From contig OV050030.1 in NCBI GenBank assembly GCA_920105625.2, positions 68,911,807 to 68,975,806 on the forward strand: a DNA stretch of 64,000 bases, in the 5' to 3' direction. Below the pieces are notes generated by a model. It was not told the DNA's origin and did not search any database. It worked only from the letters and a program-made list of their open reading frames with translations. The translations under genes and the position numbers were made by a program. Of the stretch, positions 23,132 through 33,001 are shown in pieces (the stretch's first letter is position 1; every line of letters starts with the position of its first letter). This DNA is from Clusia tigrina (lineage: Eukaryota; Arthropoda; Insecta; Diptera; Clusiidae).

Positions 23132-25941
23132 TGTAGAATCAAAAGAAACATAATTAAATTTAGAAAATATATATTTGTTGAGAAAATATTAAAATGATAG
23201 ATCAACATATTTTATAATTCGGACTATAGTTATATTGTCGGAGTTTTCTGCAGTTTCATAACAAAATTAAGTTGTACATAAAAACAAAGAAATTAAAGCA
23301 ATATGAAATTAATGGAACAGATTTAAAAAATAAACAACTTTTTTGAAGTAACGGGACATTCCTTCTAAGAAAAAGGAGAGTTAAGATGCAATTTAACATG
23401 CAAAATTATATCCCAAAGGTTCGATTCCTGGGAGGGTTCATAATTGGTGTGCTGTTGATTTCTGAGACATAATAAAAATGCTTGAGGAAAGATTGCCTTT
23501 CATTGAAAGATCTCTGATGAGGACAAGTGGCGTGTCCGAAATAGCTATAAGATCTGCCAATAAAAAATGTTTCAATAATTCTTCTTCTTCTGAAAAATTA
23601 TTACGGTGGCACAACCAAATACGCAATTGCAACTACTGTTGTAACTTGTCTTGTCAATAAATTCGTTACAAAAATAATTAACGACTATCGACTTACTCAC
23701 ATTATATCCCAAAGATAGAAATATGCGCATCTCTAAGATACAAATAAATCTTAAATTAAGTCATTCGGCTAAGCGTGAATGAAATTGCTGACAATTTAGA
23801 ATATTCCATAATCATAAATAGATAAACATAAAGAAAGAAATATCATTGAATTTATGTTTATGTTTATTAATGCGCACTATCACTAATAAACAAAAAACAT
23901 AAATGAAATAGAATTGTGAAATGCGCATTGGTAAAGCTCTTATAAATGCAGGACACTGAAATTTAGGTTTTCAGTTTTCGTATAAACGGTATTCGCAACT
24001 TGGTGCTCGTATTTGAGGACTTCTCGGATCTAATCATTGATATAAGAATACTTTGTATTTGCATTTTTTTTAAATAAAAAATTCATATTAAAAATATAAT
24101 GTACATAAAGTAGAAATATAAATAAAGCATATGTGATATTTGCCAGAGTAAACTTTTTGGGAAAATTTCACAACAAATCTTCATTCAAAAATACTGCATT
24201 ATATTTAATGATATACTGAACTCAATGTTTTTTAAAAATCTAATTTAAAAAAAACCCGAACCAATTATTTCTTTTAAAAAAATCAAACTCACTACGCACG
24301 GATTCTAAGGCCGACCAGCTTACCTTTAGACCAGGGAGACTGAAAATTCTCGCATGTATTTATAGAAACATGAACACAAAGAACAAACAGCCACCAAAAA
24401 TTTGCAGTGGACGTGCCCTAAACCAAGGCGAATGTACTTACATGGTGACTGCAAGGTGAATTTCAATGTCAAACATAAGCGATGTGCGATTAGATAATGT
24501 TAAAAGCAAACAAAATTGAGAGGAATGGAGAAATGGATAACAGCTGCATTAAAAGATATTTGATAGTTAAACCAGACTCATAATTTCTTTATAATGTTCA
24601 AACTTCTCAAAAATAATAATTAAAAAACTCTTATTCACTCAAATCAAAACTCTGTTTGCAATTGTTTGCATATTTGTTTTGATCGCATTTTTCAATAATT
24701 TCAATTTTGACGCTACGTCGAGAAAATTAGTTTAAACAAATTTGTTTTTGCAGTCACCATGTACGTAAATTCACCTTGCCCTGAACAGAATGTAACAATT
24801 GAAATTGTTTGTATTCGATTTCAAATTAAAATTTAATGCGTATTTTAGTTCGTGGATGAACGACGTGTTATTGCGGTGCGGGGATGTACATTTATTTTTT
24901 ATTTGCTTCATATATGAAATTCTTTAACCAAAACCATTCACACACAATCAACTCACACACAACGGGCTGTCTGCCGTGATCTATAAGAATTTTATCGTAA
25001 ATGGCGAGCCAAAAATTGTTTCCCTAACCCAAATCTCCTTGACAAAGTGAGTAGTGTATTGAGCACACTTGTTGTAGTATTTCACACGTCTGTTGCGAAA
25101 AACTATTCTAGTATGTCGACTTGGTCAAGCACTATACACAACATTTAGAAACATTTTCATATACATTTTCAAATATATTGGACAATACGACACACCTTAT
25201 ATTAAAATATTCATTATTAAATTATACATATATTAAAATATGTAATTATGTCAAGAATTTAGTGTTCATACATAGTACCGATGTACATTTTAAAGTATCA
25301 TGGTATGATTTATAATAGAATGTGGTTATAGCATTGCCAACGGATGTAATAAAAACGTTTAAACAAGATGACTACGTTCACTTAATTTAAAAATATTTTA
25401 TATAAACATTCAAATGTAATAGGCAACAGACGAACATGTGTTTTTTCAAAAATGTTTAACAAAACATGGATTTTCTGTATTTACTAAAATAAATATGAAA
25501 TTTGTTTTGATTTATTTCTGCTAAAAGCAAGACCGAACTTGGTCGCTTCAGCATGTGCATCTGTTGATCGTTTTCAATTTATATATTGTTGAAAATTAAA
25601 GCAGCTCTTTCCAAGCTTGAAACTTAGCTAGAAGTGCGAAAATCTGCAAATATGTATACATTGCTGAAATGGAATGCTATTGTGTCAGTTAGGGACTACT
25701 GATAAAAACGAATAGGAACAAAATCAAAATAAAAAAATGTCAACTTTTAATTGAATATTGTGAAACTTGAAGCAAAGAACATCAATTTTTAATTTTAATT
25801 AATAATTCATTTAATTGCGATTAATTAATGATACAAAACGTATAGATGCCTATTTTGAAAATATTGACTGAAATTTCATAACAAATTGAATGTTTCTCGA
25901 TCTCTGATTCGATCATAAAACAATAACTCCAATGATGTACA
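23132..25941. other. Non-coding flank of the Helitron
   Basis: AT-rich. The first part (23132-23450) follows directly on from the env remnant at 17733 if the Helitron is removed, so it may be further element I sequence, but I could not read env in it. Open frames at 23478-23660 and 25121-25315 recur in copy 2 because the block is duplicated, not because they look coding. From about 25456 to 25941 I see nothing. Confidence 0.4.
24424..24778. mobile_element. 355-bp non-autonomous element with 31-bp TIRs and 8-bp TSD
   Basis: The left end is CAAGGCGAATGTACTTACAT (continuing GGTGACTGCAA). The right end is its inverted partner TTGCAGTCACCATGTACGTA (continuing AATTCACCTTG), with 3 mismatches in 31. 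Flanks are CCCTAAAC (24416-24423) and CCCTGAAC (24779-24786), an 8-bp duplication with one mismatch. An 8-bp TSD suggests a hAT-type MITE, though the ends do not show the usual CAG/CTG. No coding sequence. The same insertion occurs at 62965-63319. Confidence 0.7.
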
Positions 25942-26191
25942 TGTTGAAATGTGAACGTGGCATTATAATAGCGTCGTGTGATGCACCCTCTATATCATTC
26001 AAAGTACATTAACTTTTTCCTTTATATTTCTTTTTATGTTTTATATATTTTTTCTGGTTTTGCAAATTCTTTGTTCGCTTATTCAGATCAGAATTATCAT
26101 ATTAAATTCAATTTAATAAATCATTAAATGTTAATTACTAGTTTGTTCTTTTTCAAAACACATTAGGGATAGGAACTTTCACGTTCCATCA
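25942..26191 (+). repeat. Candidate copia-type LTR
   Basis: Begins TGTTGAAAT and ends TTCCATCA, directly before a copia-type primer binding site. About 250 bp, close to the size of Drosophila copia LTRs. No second LTR was found, so the left boundary is only a guess from the TGTT start. Confidence 0.4.
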
Positions 26192-26206
26192 GGTTATGAG
26201 CCCAGA
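26192..26206 (+). promoter_or_regulatory. Primer binding site of copia type (initiator tRNA-Met internal)
   Basis: GGTTATGAGCCCAGA follows the LTR candidate. Drosophila copia uses GGTTATGGGCCCAG here, which pairs with the anticodon-side half of initiator tRNA-Met. One mismatch. The gag start codon is about 75 bp downstream. Confidence 0.6.
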
Positions 26207-26281
26207 AAGCAAATTATAGTTAATCTAAAGTTGTTCATTTGTTTGACAAAATAAACTAAAGGCGAACTGAAGCAGGGCAAG

Positions 26282-27536
26282 ATGTCGGAAGTTAAACTAT
26301 TGGTAGATAGATTTAATAATACCAATTATTCTAACTGGAAGTTCAAGATGGAATTGTTACTCCGAAAGCAGCACTTGTGGAAAAGAGTTTTTGTGGGCAC
26401 GCGCCCAGAACCGATTCCATCTTCCTCTACAAATGCAGAGCCCAAAAATCTAAAGGAAAGAGAGAAATGGGATTAGGCAGATGAACAAGCAACAATTGGT
26501 CTTGCCGTCGACGACAATCAGCTTACGCACATTCGAAAGGTATCAGTGAAACCAGCTTTGGACACCTGGAATGCTCTTAAAGTATACTATGTAAGGAATA
26601 CATTGACAAATAAAGTAAATTTAATGTGCTCAATTTGTTCCCTAAAATTAAGGGATGGTGGAGGTGCACGTATTCTTACAAATAAAATGCAAGATTTGTT
26701 TGTAAAATTGCGTGATATTGGCGAGGAGGAGCTGTCCGACAAGTGGGGCGTTGCATTTTTATTGAGTAGTCTACGATACCTTGATAATTAATTTGGAAAC
26801 GCGACCAGAAAATAAGCTGACTTTTGCGCTTGGTTTAAGAAAAGGTTGTATCTGAATTCGAACAGCATTCTCATTCAGATAAAAATTCAAGCGATGCAAT
26901 TTTAAGCACAGTTTCAATAAAAAGTCTTTGTTTTTTCTGCAAAATGCCAGGGCATCAAAAGAAAAATTGCAAGATTGGCTTTCAAAATGGGGCGGCACCA
27001 AAGACAAAGGGAAAACCAATAAATTTGATAATAAAATTAATTTAATTGAGAAGAAGCCAGCAGTTAAAAATCGGCAGGAACAGTCATGTGTTAATGTCAA
27101 TGATTTTTTATTCACTATTGGAAAGCAGCAAACAGGATGTATTTTGGACTCCGCAGCTACACGACAAGTTGTAAATGATAGGCGTTTCTTTGAATTGTTT
27201 GACGGCTCATATAAAAGCTATGTTGGATTAGCAAAGGGCCCAACAGCACCAGCACAAGGTATGGGAACTGGATACATAACGCTTGTTAACGATAAAGGGT
27301 CTGTTTCTAAAACAAAAGCATGCGAAGTTTTGTATGCTCCGGATTTGGTAGGTAGCGTGCTTTCTGTTTCACGATTTACTGAAATAGATTTTGAGATTAT
27401 ATTCAAGAAACCTTCTTGTCTAATTATACAAAAACAAATAGGTATGGCGGATGCGTTTGAATATATATATCGTTTACGCCATGTAGCAAAATTTAATACT
27501 ATTATGGAGCACAGAGAAAATTGTATAGTGAGATAA
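26282..27536 (+). pseudogene. Copia gag and protease, broken
   Basis: Gag opens with MSEVKLLVDRFNNTNYSNWK, the usual copia gag start with the 'F.G.NY..W' theme. It passes a TAG stop at about 26474, then KPALDTWNALKVYY and LRDIGEEELSDKWGVAFLLSSL. A CCHC knuckle (CFFCKMPGHQKKNC, spacing 2-4-4) lies near 26930-26975. The protease region in frame 26928-27536 has QTGCILDSAATRQVVND, in which the usual DSGA is DSAA, so the active-site Gly is changed. It then runs through VLYAPDLVGSVLSVSRFTE. These would form the particle and cleave the polyprotein; stops and shifts near 26474, 26790 and 26990 end it. Confidence 0.8.
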
Positions 27537-27639
27537 AAGAGATACTAAAATGGCAATAGATTCATCAGAAAAGTTACTGCCGATGGTAGATGCATGTATT
27601 GAGGAGGAGATAGCTAGCCCTAGTGAGTGTCAAAGTGGT

Positions 27640-28000
27640 TGAAATGATAAAGAGTGCCCAGATAATGAACCATTACGCTCTTCTCAACGTTCTACGAAGG
27701 GTGTTCCAGCAAAACAATTGATCCAGGAAATACAAGTTGTGAAAGAAGTTACCATGCCTACTTATTATAGCGATGCAGTTTCATGCAAACAAAAGGAACA
27801 ATGGGTGAAAGCGATGCAGGAGGAAATAGACTCATTGGAACAAAATAATACATGGTGTTTGACTGAATGGCTAGATGATCGTAAAGATTCAAAAGTATAA
27901 AGATTCAAAAGTATAAAGTATAAGTATAAGAACGTTAAGTCGCGCAAGGTTTTCTTAAAAATTTGGTGAAGACCACAATGAAATGCTCGAGTTAAGTATT
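27640..28000 (+). pseudogene. Copia pre-RT and RT start
   Basis: Reads RSSQRSTKGVPAKQ, then MPTYYSDAVSCKQKEQWVKA and MQEEIDSLEQNNTW, the conserved entry to copia RT. After an AT-rich slippage (tandem AAAGATTCAAAAGTAT repeats at 27882-27920) the frame SRARFS, stop, KFGEDHNEM continues the RT fingers. Sequence identity to copia is lost near 28000. Confidence 0.7.
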
Positions 28001-28453
28001 GGAAATGAGAGCAACACCATTCGACTTCACAATTTCTTTAATAATAATTTAAATTTCAGTTTACATGTATTTATATCTAAAAATATCGCTACTTTAGTAC
28101 TGAATTTCATGAGAAATGAAGCAAGCATGTTTTTAATGCGAATTCAAACTAATATGAATTTAAAGATTCATAAGAATTGAACTCAACATGATTGGATCAT
28201 TTTTATGGGAATTCAAGTCAACATGAATTTGAAGATTTTCATAAGAATTGAAATATAATATAACTTAAATTGAAATAGAAATATAATATAATATATATGA
28301 ATTGAAATATAATATAACTCTTAATAAGAATTAGAATTAGAATGCGTCTGTTCAATTATTGGAATTTGATGTTGTTGTTTGTTGGATGGCGTGTTGTACT
28401 TCCTTAGTATGTTGTACTTATTGTTGTTGGGTTAAGTGGTTGCGTTCGTAACT
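28000..28453 (-). repeat. Candidate 3' LTR of element II (one edge defined)
   Basis: On the minus strand a purine tract (AAGGGGGGGGAGG at 28454-28466) is followed by AGTTACGAACGCAACC. Errantiviral LTRs commonly begin AGT or AGTTA just after such a polypurine tract. The other edge and the partner LTR were not found; a repeat of GTTGCGTTCGTAACT should exist near 44000 if the 5' LTR survived, and I do not see it. Confidence 0.35.
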
Positions 28454-28466
28454 CCTCCCCCCCTTG

Positions 28467-29022
28467 GAATAAAGCGACGGCGACAAGGATTGCGATGGGG
28501 CCGGAGCGACAACATGTAGCGGATGAGGGATGTATGTTAGTTTGCTTCTATTGTATTGGTTCTTTTACTGCAAGTAGAGGTTATTAGAAATTTCAGAATA
28601 TGTATATAAATTAAACAGTGTCATTCTGATAGGAAAACTGTTAAATTTTGTATAAATTATTATTATTTTTTTTTTTAAATTGTTCACGATACAGTTGGCT
28701 GCTCCGTTGTTTATTAAGGCGATGTAAGTTGGGTCATTCGTTGCTTCTTGGTTTATTGATATACATACATATGTATGTTTTGATTGTCGGACATGCTTTG
28801 TCAAAGTACTGAATATTTTGTTCATTATAAGTTATTAATAATTCTGTTAATTTTTTTTATTTTTATTTTATTTTTTATTTTCATTTATAGGAAGCAGTAT
28901 AATATGATATAAAAAGAATTTTCAATGAGCATATTTTGTATTTATATATTGTATATAATATTAAGTTGTGATAATAAGCTTTTAGAGAAAGCAGTTCATA
29001 CATTTGTTTCACTGGTTATTTA
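28467..29022. other. Unassigned 3' part of element II
   Basis: Between the candidate polypurine tract and the rosa mariner. The only sizeable minus frame (28825-28565) has no recognised motif. It could be env debris of element II. Confidence 0.35.
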
Positions 29023-30322
29023 TCGGGTTTTTCAATAAGAGCGCTACAAAAGTTTTTTTAAATAAAACAAAACCGGTTTTAGATATCAATGAAATTCTTT
29101 ATTCCTGTGAAAGTAAGTTCGATGCCATTATGTATGGAACTCGATTTCTTTTGCATGGCCACCACGGGCACGCTTGCAGAAGTCCAGACGCTGAACCCAA
29201 TTTTGAACGGTTTTCAAGCATAAATCGGCCGATACTGCTGCAATTTCACGTTCGATATTCGTACGAAGTTCATCAATCGTCGCTGGCTTGTTGGCATAGA
29301 CCATAGACTTGACGTAGCCCCACAGAAAATAATCTAACGGCTTCAAATCGCACGACCGAGGCGGCCAATCGAGGCGGCCATTTCGTGAGATAACACGTTC
29401 ACCAAACTTGGTTTGCAGTAAATTGATTGTGGCATTCGCTGTGTGGCTTGTGGCGCCGTCCTGTTGGAACCACATGTCCTCCAAGTCCAAATTATCCAAT
29501 TGGGGCCAAAAATATTGGGTTATCATTGAATGGTAGCGATTCGCATTCACAGTAATGTGCCGGTCTTGATCATCACGGAAGAAGTACGGCCCAATGACGC
29601 CGCCGGCCCATAAACCGAACCAAACCGTAATTTTTTCGGGATGCAATGATGACTCATGGAGTACGTGTGGCTTGCTGTCTAACCAATAACGCATAGTTTG
29701 CTTATTGACGAAGCCATTCAGCCAGAAATGGCCCTCATCGCTGAAGATGATTTTCCGATGAAAATCCGAATCATTTTCAAGTTGTTGCTCAGCCCAATTC
29801 ACGAACATACGACGCTTATGGTGGTCAAGCGGCTTCAGTTCTTGCGTCAATTTGATCTTGTAAGGATGTAGGCCAAGATCTTTTCTCAAAATTTGCCACA
29901 ACGACGTCACAGAGATGCCCAACGCTTGAGAACGACGTGTGAGAGACGCATTTGGGCTTTCTTGAACTGAAGCCTCAGCGGCAGCAATATTCTCGACACT
30001 ACGGGCACTTCTTTGTCTCACTGGCACGGGAACATTTTGTACTGTGCCTGTGGGATTTTTCCACTAGACGCTCAATTGTTGATCTGCTAGGACAATTATG
30101 ACGACCATAAATTGGACGTAGCGCTCTTAAAGCTAAGGCGACTGACTCCGAAATTCGGTAGTAAATTTTAATAATTTCGACTCGTTGTTGGCTCGTATAT
30201 CTTTACATAATGAAATCGCAAACCTTACTGAAGAGAAATGTCAAAAGTGCGGGAAAAAATATGTCGTCGTTTGCTGTCACTATCGATTTACTTTTGTAGC
30301 GTTTCTTTTGAAAAAACCTTTA
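29023..30322 (-). mobile_element. Rosa-like mariner (DD41D), about 1.3 kb
   Basis: Inverted ends match over about 25 bp: GGGTTTTTCAATAAGAGCGC (left, from about 29025) against GGTTTTTTCAAAAGAAACGC (right, reverse complement, to about 30320), both followed by TACAAAAG. TA precedes the left end at 29021-29022, and TATA lies at the right end. Exact outermost bases are uncertain by 2-3 bp. One transposase gene fills it. Confidence 0.8.
29128..30210 (-). pseudogene. Rosa-like mariner transposase, DD41D
   Basis: The main 299-residue frame (30027-29128) carries a helix-turn-helix (RRSQALGISVTSLWQILRKD), FSDEGHFWLNGFVNKQ with the first Asp, MWFQQDGATSHTANATINLL with the second, and PPRSCDLKPLDYFLWGYVKS with the third. 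I count 41 residues between the last two, the DD41D spacing described for the rosa mariner group of Ceratitis. The N-terminal part lies upstream in another frame (30208 to about 30040: YTSQQRVEIIKIYYR, LRALRPIYGRHNCPSRSTIE), with TAA directly after the likely ATG and a frameshift near 30040. It would bind element ends and move it to TA sites. The catalytic half is intact, the start is broken. Confidence 0.88.
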
Positions 30323-30689
30323 TATAGTTACGAATTTCATTCAGTTCGTTCGGATTTTGCTACTATGATTTTTTCTGCTATGTTTGAGAGACAATTGATT
30401 TAAAGGTCTACGAGTATATTAGAATTTGTTTGATACATACTCGTATATTAGATGTTTGAAAATATTTCATTTTATTTTTAATTATTATTATTATTTTTTT
30501 TTTCATGATTGAATTTTGCATATTTCTTTCATTAGTGTCTAAGTTCTCTATTTGATTATTTATGTAATGTGCGACATTTGCCTCTTTGTTTGTCGTTATG
30601 AATTCTATCGTGGTCTCTAGTCGTAGTCCCTAATTACCCCTGAATTTTCTCCTAAAAGTATTTTTTTTTTAAATTATATATTTTTAAAG
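30323..30689. other. AT-rich gap between rosa mariner and integrase
   Basis: Low-complexity T-rich sequence with nothing recognised; probably residual element II sequence 3' of pol. Confidence 0.4.
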
Positions 30690-31514
30690 TTGATTTGATT
30701 CATATTTCTTCCTTTTCTTTATTCTAATTTTATGTAATTTCTTATCATTAGTTGTTTGTATTGTTATTTTGTAATTGTCTTTAACTATATGTCTTGAGAA
30801 TCGTGGAGTAATTTTGTTCCTTCTACATTCTTTTCTAAATATTACCTCATTATTTTCTTTATTCTCAGGCTCCGTGTTTTGTTTAACTTATCTATTCTTA
30901 GGCAAGTCAGTTTTCCGACCTTTTCTTTTATTGTGGGATACAGTTTCATTTGAAATTCATTTAGTTGCTTTAAGTAGTCTTGTTCATTGTGAAATATTAC
31001 TGTGTTATTAAATTTGTATGTTTTCCCGAAAAACAATTCATAAGGTGTAAGTTTGGTGGTTGAATGTATGGAGATATTGTATGTGATTAGTGTTTCGAGA
31101 AATATTTCTTCATGATCTAAGTCAAGATTATTTTCTTTTCTTGTAGTTAAAATTATTCTATATATTTCTGTTAGCGTGGAATGTAAGCGTTCCACCGGTG
31201 AGTTACTACTAGTTTGCTGAAATAATGTGTACTGTAAATCTATTTGAAATTGAGTACAAAAATATTTCAAAATATTAGCTGTAAATTCTGAGCCTTGGTC
31301 ACATACTATTTTTTTCGGAATACCGTATAGGCTCATAAAATTCTTTAAAGATTTCAGAACTACGATACTGTTTCTTGAGGGAAGGGTGTAACCGCAAGCG
31401 AATTTTGAACATCTGTCATTAACAGTCAGGTGGTGATTGTTTATACTATAGACATCAATGTGGATAATATCTAGTGGCTTGAGAAGGGTTTCAGGTTTCT
31501 GAAACTTTGGTTTT
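30690..31514 (-). pseudogene. Integrase core and C terminus of element II
   Basis: Frame 31534-30842 begins within BEL LTR sequence. From KPKFQKPETLLKPLDIIHID on it is integrase: DIIHIDVYS (first Asp), KKIVCDQGSEFTANIL (second Asp) and SNSPVERLHSTLTEIYR (Glu), the DD35E core. YELFFGKTYKFN and KVGKLTCLRIDK follow. A frameshift near 30850 continues with RRNKITPRFSRHIV, the basic C-terminal tail, ending near 30690. Integrase joins element cDNA ends to host DNA. The zinc-binding N-terminal part lies on the far side of the BEL insertion, at 40067-40320. Confidence 0.87.
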
Positions 31515-31519
31515 GCTGG

Positions 31520-31987
31520 TGTTGCGGAGACCATTTTCCCGTTCGGACTCCATATGTAGTTTTTTTTAAATCTTTTTTTTACTTTAGTTTCTATATTTTA
31601 CTTTTTTATATTTCTTACCACTTTGCTTATATGTAAAAAGCTAAAATTTTTATATCGTAATAATTATAATTGCTGATTTATTATATTTTAATTAGCACAC
31701 AAATTTTCTTCAGAACAATTTGAAAACACTTATATTGCAGAATAAATTTCGCACCTCCTTCTTGGTTGAGCGCACAGATCATAATGCTGTCGGCACGCAG
31801 TATTGCCGACCAGCTCTCCTCCGCTGCCTGTGTCAGCACTCTCACCAAAATAAATATGGCTGCGGCCTGCCACACAACTTTGGTGGGACCCAATGAGGGG
31901 AATTCTCTCCGCACTGAGCCCCGCTCAGAATTGCATGGTGACTGTGCGCAGGCAGCAGCCGTTGTCAGGAGGGCTCCGGCGCGAACA
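31520..31987 (-). repeat. 3' LTR of the BEL/Pao element
   Basis: 468 bp; on the plus strand TGTTGCGGAG...GCGAACA. Compared with 39603-40066 it shows a few indels in the T-tracts near 31555-31585 and substitutions such as GGTGGGACC/GGCGGGACC and GCGCGAACA/GCGCTAACA. Confidence 0.95.
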
Positions 31988-32001
31988 TGCCGCCCCCCTT
32001 G
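31988..32001 (-). promoter_or_regulatory. Polypurine tract of the BEL/Pao element
   Basis: Minus strand GCAAGGGGGGCGGCA directly before the 3' LTR start (TGTTCGCG). It is the expected primer site for plus-strand DNA synthesis. Confidence 0.75.
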
Positions 32002-32058
32002 CAGTATTGCAAGAGAGATGACGACCTATTCCCGCCGGCTCCCATCCTGATGCACCCT

Positions 32059-32718
32059 TCAATGCAAGAGGTGATGATGCCGCCGGTGGCACCGGGAGCA
32101 CCCCGGCTGTTCGCAGCTGTGGGTGAAGTGTTTCACCCCCAGGCACACGAAACATAGTTTCCGCTTTGCGGCCGCGTCTCTCCTGCGCCGCGAGGACAAG
32201 GACAGGAACGCCCTGCACACTGCGATGGTGTGCCCCCAGCGCTTGCACATCTCGCACGGGCGTTGTGGAGCCGCTGTCGGGTGCACGACTGCCGCTGGTG
32301 TTTGGGCTGTCGCAGCCACCAGTGGGGCACGAGATGTCGCAGCCCCCACTGGGGCGTGAGATGGCGCAGCCTCCACTGCGGCGCGGGACATCGGATGGGG
32401 CGTCCGTGGTGCAACGCTCCCTGGCGTGGACCCCTGATTGGGAAGGCGGCGGACGCTCATCGGCCCCGTCGGTCGCGAACGCGCGGCAGGTGGTGCAGAC
32501 CGGGCTCGGGGGCGCGATGGCGAAACTGCCGCTGTAGTGGTGGACTCAAGCTGGTCACCGTGGGCGCGAGACGGCGCCACTGCTCCCGGAGTGCGGTGTG
32601 TTGCAGACCCCTGTAGGATCACGGGGGCTGGGAACACCAACTGTACCCTCGGAGCACAGGTAAGGCACGGCCCGATGTAGCGTCGTCCACGCCAGTCAGC
32701 TCGGCACGATGGGAAGTT
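32059..32718 (-). CDS. Extra 3' open frame with gag-type zinc knuckles in BEL/Pao
   Basis: GC-rich open frame after integrase, on the element's coding strand. It has no ATG near its N terminus and is open upstream to at least 32718, where the minus strand shows a good acceptor (TTTGATTTTCCACAG|AAC). The middle is Ala/Pro/Arg/Ser-rich. The C-terminal 70 residues hold three Cys-His motifs: CEMCKRWGHTIAVC, CFVCLGVKHFTHSC (both 2-4-4 spacing) and CSRCHRRHHHLLH. The same three-finger layout ends the element's own Gag (CKICTLPGHRVSHC, CVNCLKGDHRVSNC, CFTCQERHHTLLH), but the sequences differ strongly. There is no signal peptide or membrane segment, so it is not a usual env. It may be a nucleic-acid-binding accessory protein made from a spliced RNA, or a captured gag fragment. 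Function unknown. Confidence 0.6.
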   Translation of the reverse strand, partial: NFPSCRADWRGRRYIGPCLTCAPRVQLVFPAPVILQGSATHRTPGAVAPSRAHGDQLESTTTAAVSPSRPRARSAPPAARSRPTGPMSVRRLPNQGSTPGSVAPRTPHPMSRAAVEAAPSHAPVGAATSRAPLVAATAQTPAAVVHPTAAPQRPCEMCKRWGHTIAVCRAFLSLSSRRRRDAAAKRKLCFVCLGVKHFTHSCEQPGCSRCHRRHHHLLH

Positions 32719-33001
32719 CTGTGGAAAATCAAATTTTATAATTAGGCATGTGCTTACGAGAAGGCTAGTAATAGAGATCAGGATGCTACTTGTAGGAAAT
32801 ATAACTTCTTCAAGACTACGTAGAGTACTACAATTCTATCCCGTGGCATAGCCAGGCGAGATCTACTGCTACCGTTTTACGAGGAAGGCTAGTGATTCCA
32901 TGGAAGAATCGAGGTATACATACAAACAGGAAAGGCTACAAACTAGAGGCTACAAAGAATGGGACTAGCTACGGAAACGACCAAAAGACCGTATGCCGGG
33001 A

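Larger units (their letters stand above)
20733..25455. repeat. Duplicated block, copy 1 (partner 59520-64000)
   Basis: From about 20733 to at least 25455 the plus strand matches 59520 to the window end in the same orientation, 38.8 kb apart. The match runs through the Helitron 5' terminus and on through 2.3 kb of non-Helitron flank, including the same 355-bp element. Small differences are substitutions. Larger ones are a block of about 330 bp present only here (about 23737-24065), a block of about 118 bp present only here (22150-22270), a block of about 110 bp present only in copy 2, and a 10-bp deletion here at 21388. Confidence 0.88.
25942..28000 (+). mobile_element. Copia-like element, 5' half
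   Basis: Candidate LTR, PBS, gag with zinc knuckle, protease, then directly the stretch just before and at the start of RT. Gag-pre-integrase and integrase domains are missing between about 27530 and 27640, so an internal deletion joined protease to the pre-RT region. The RT readout is lost near 28000, where another element begins. Copia RT and RNase H sequence on the same strand appears again at 44610. Confidence 0.75.

Noticed and set aside
25121..25315. Open frame conserved at 63662-63856
   Set aside because: Conservation follows from the block duplication. Composition is AT-driven (I, L, N, Y, K) and no motif is seen.
32123..32680. Plus-strand open frames across the BEL 3' region
   Set aside because: GC-rich DNA lacks stops in all frames; the minus frame with ordered Cys-His motifs is the only one with structure.
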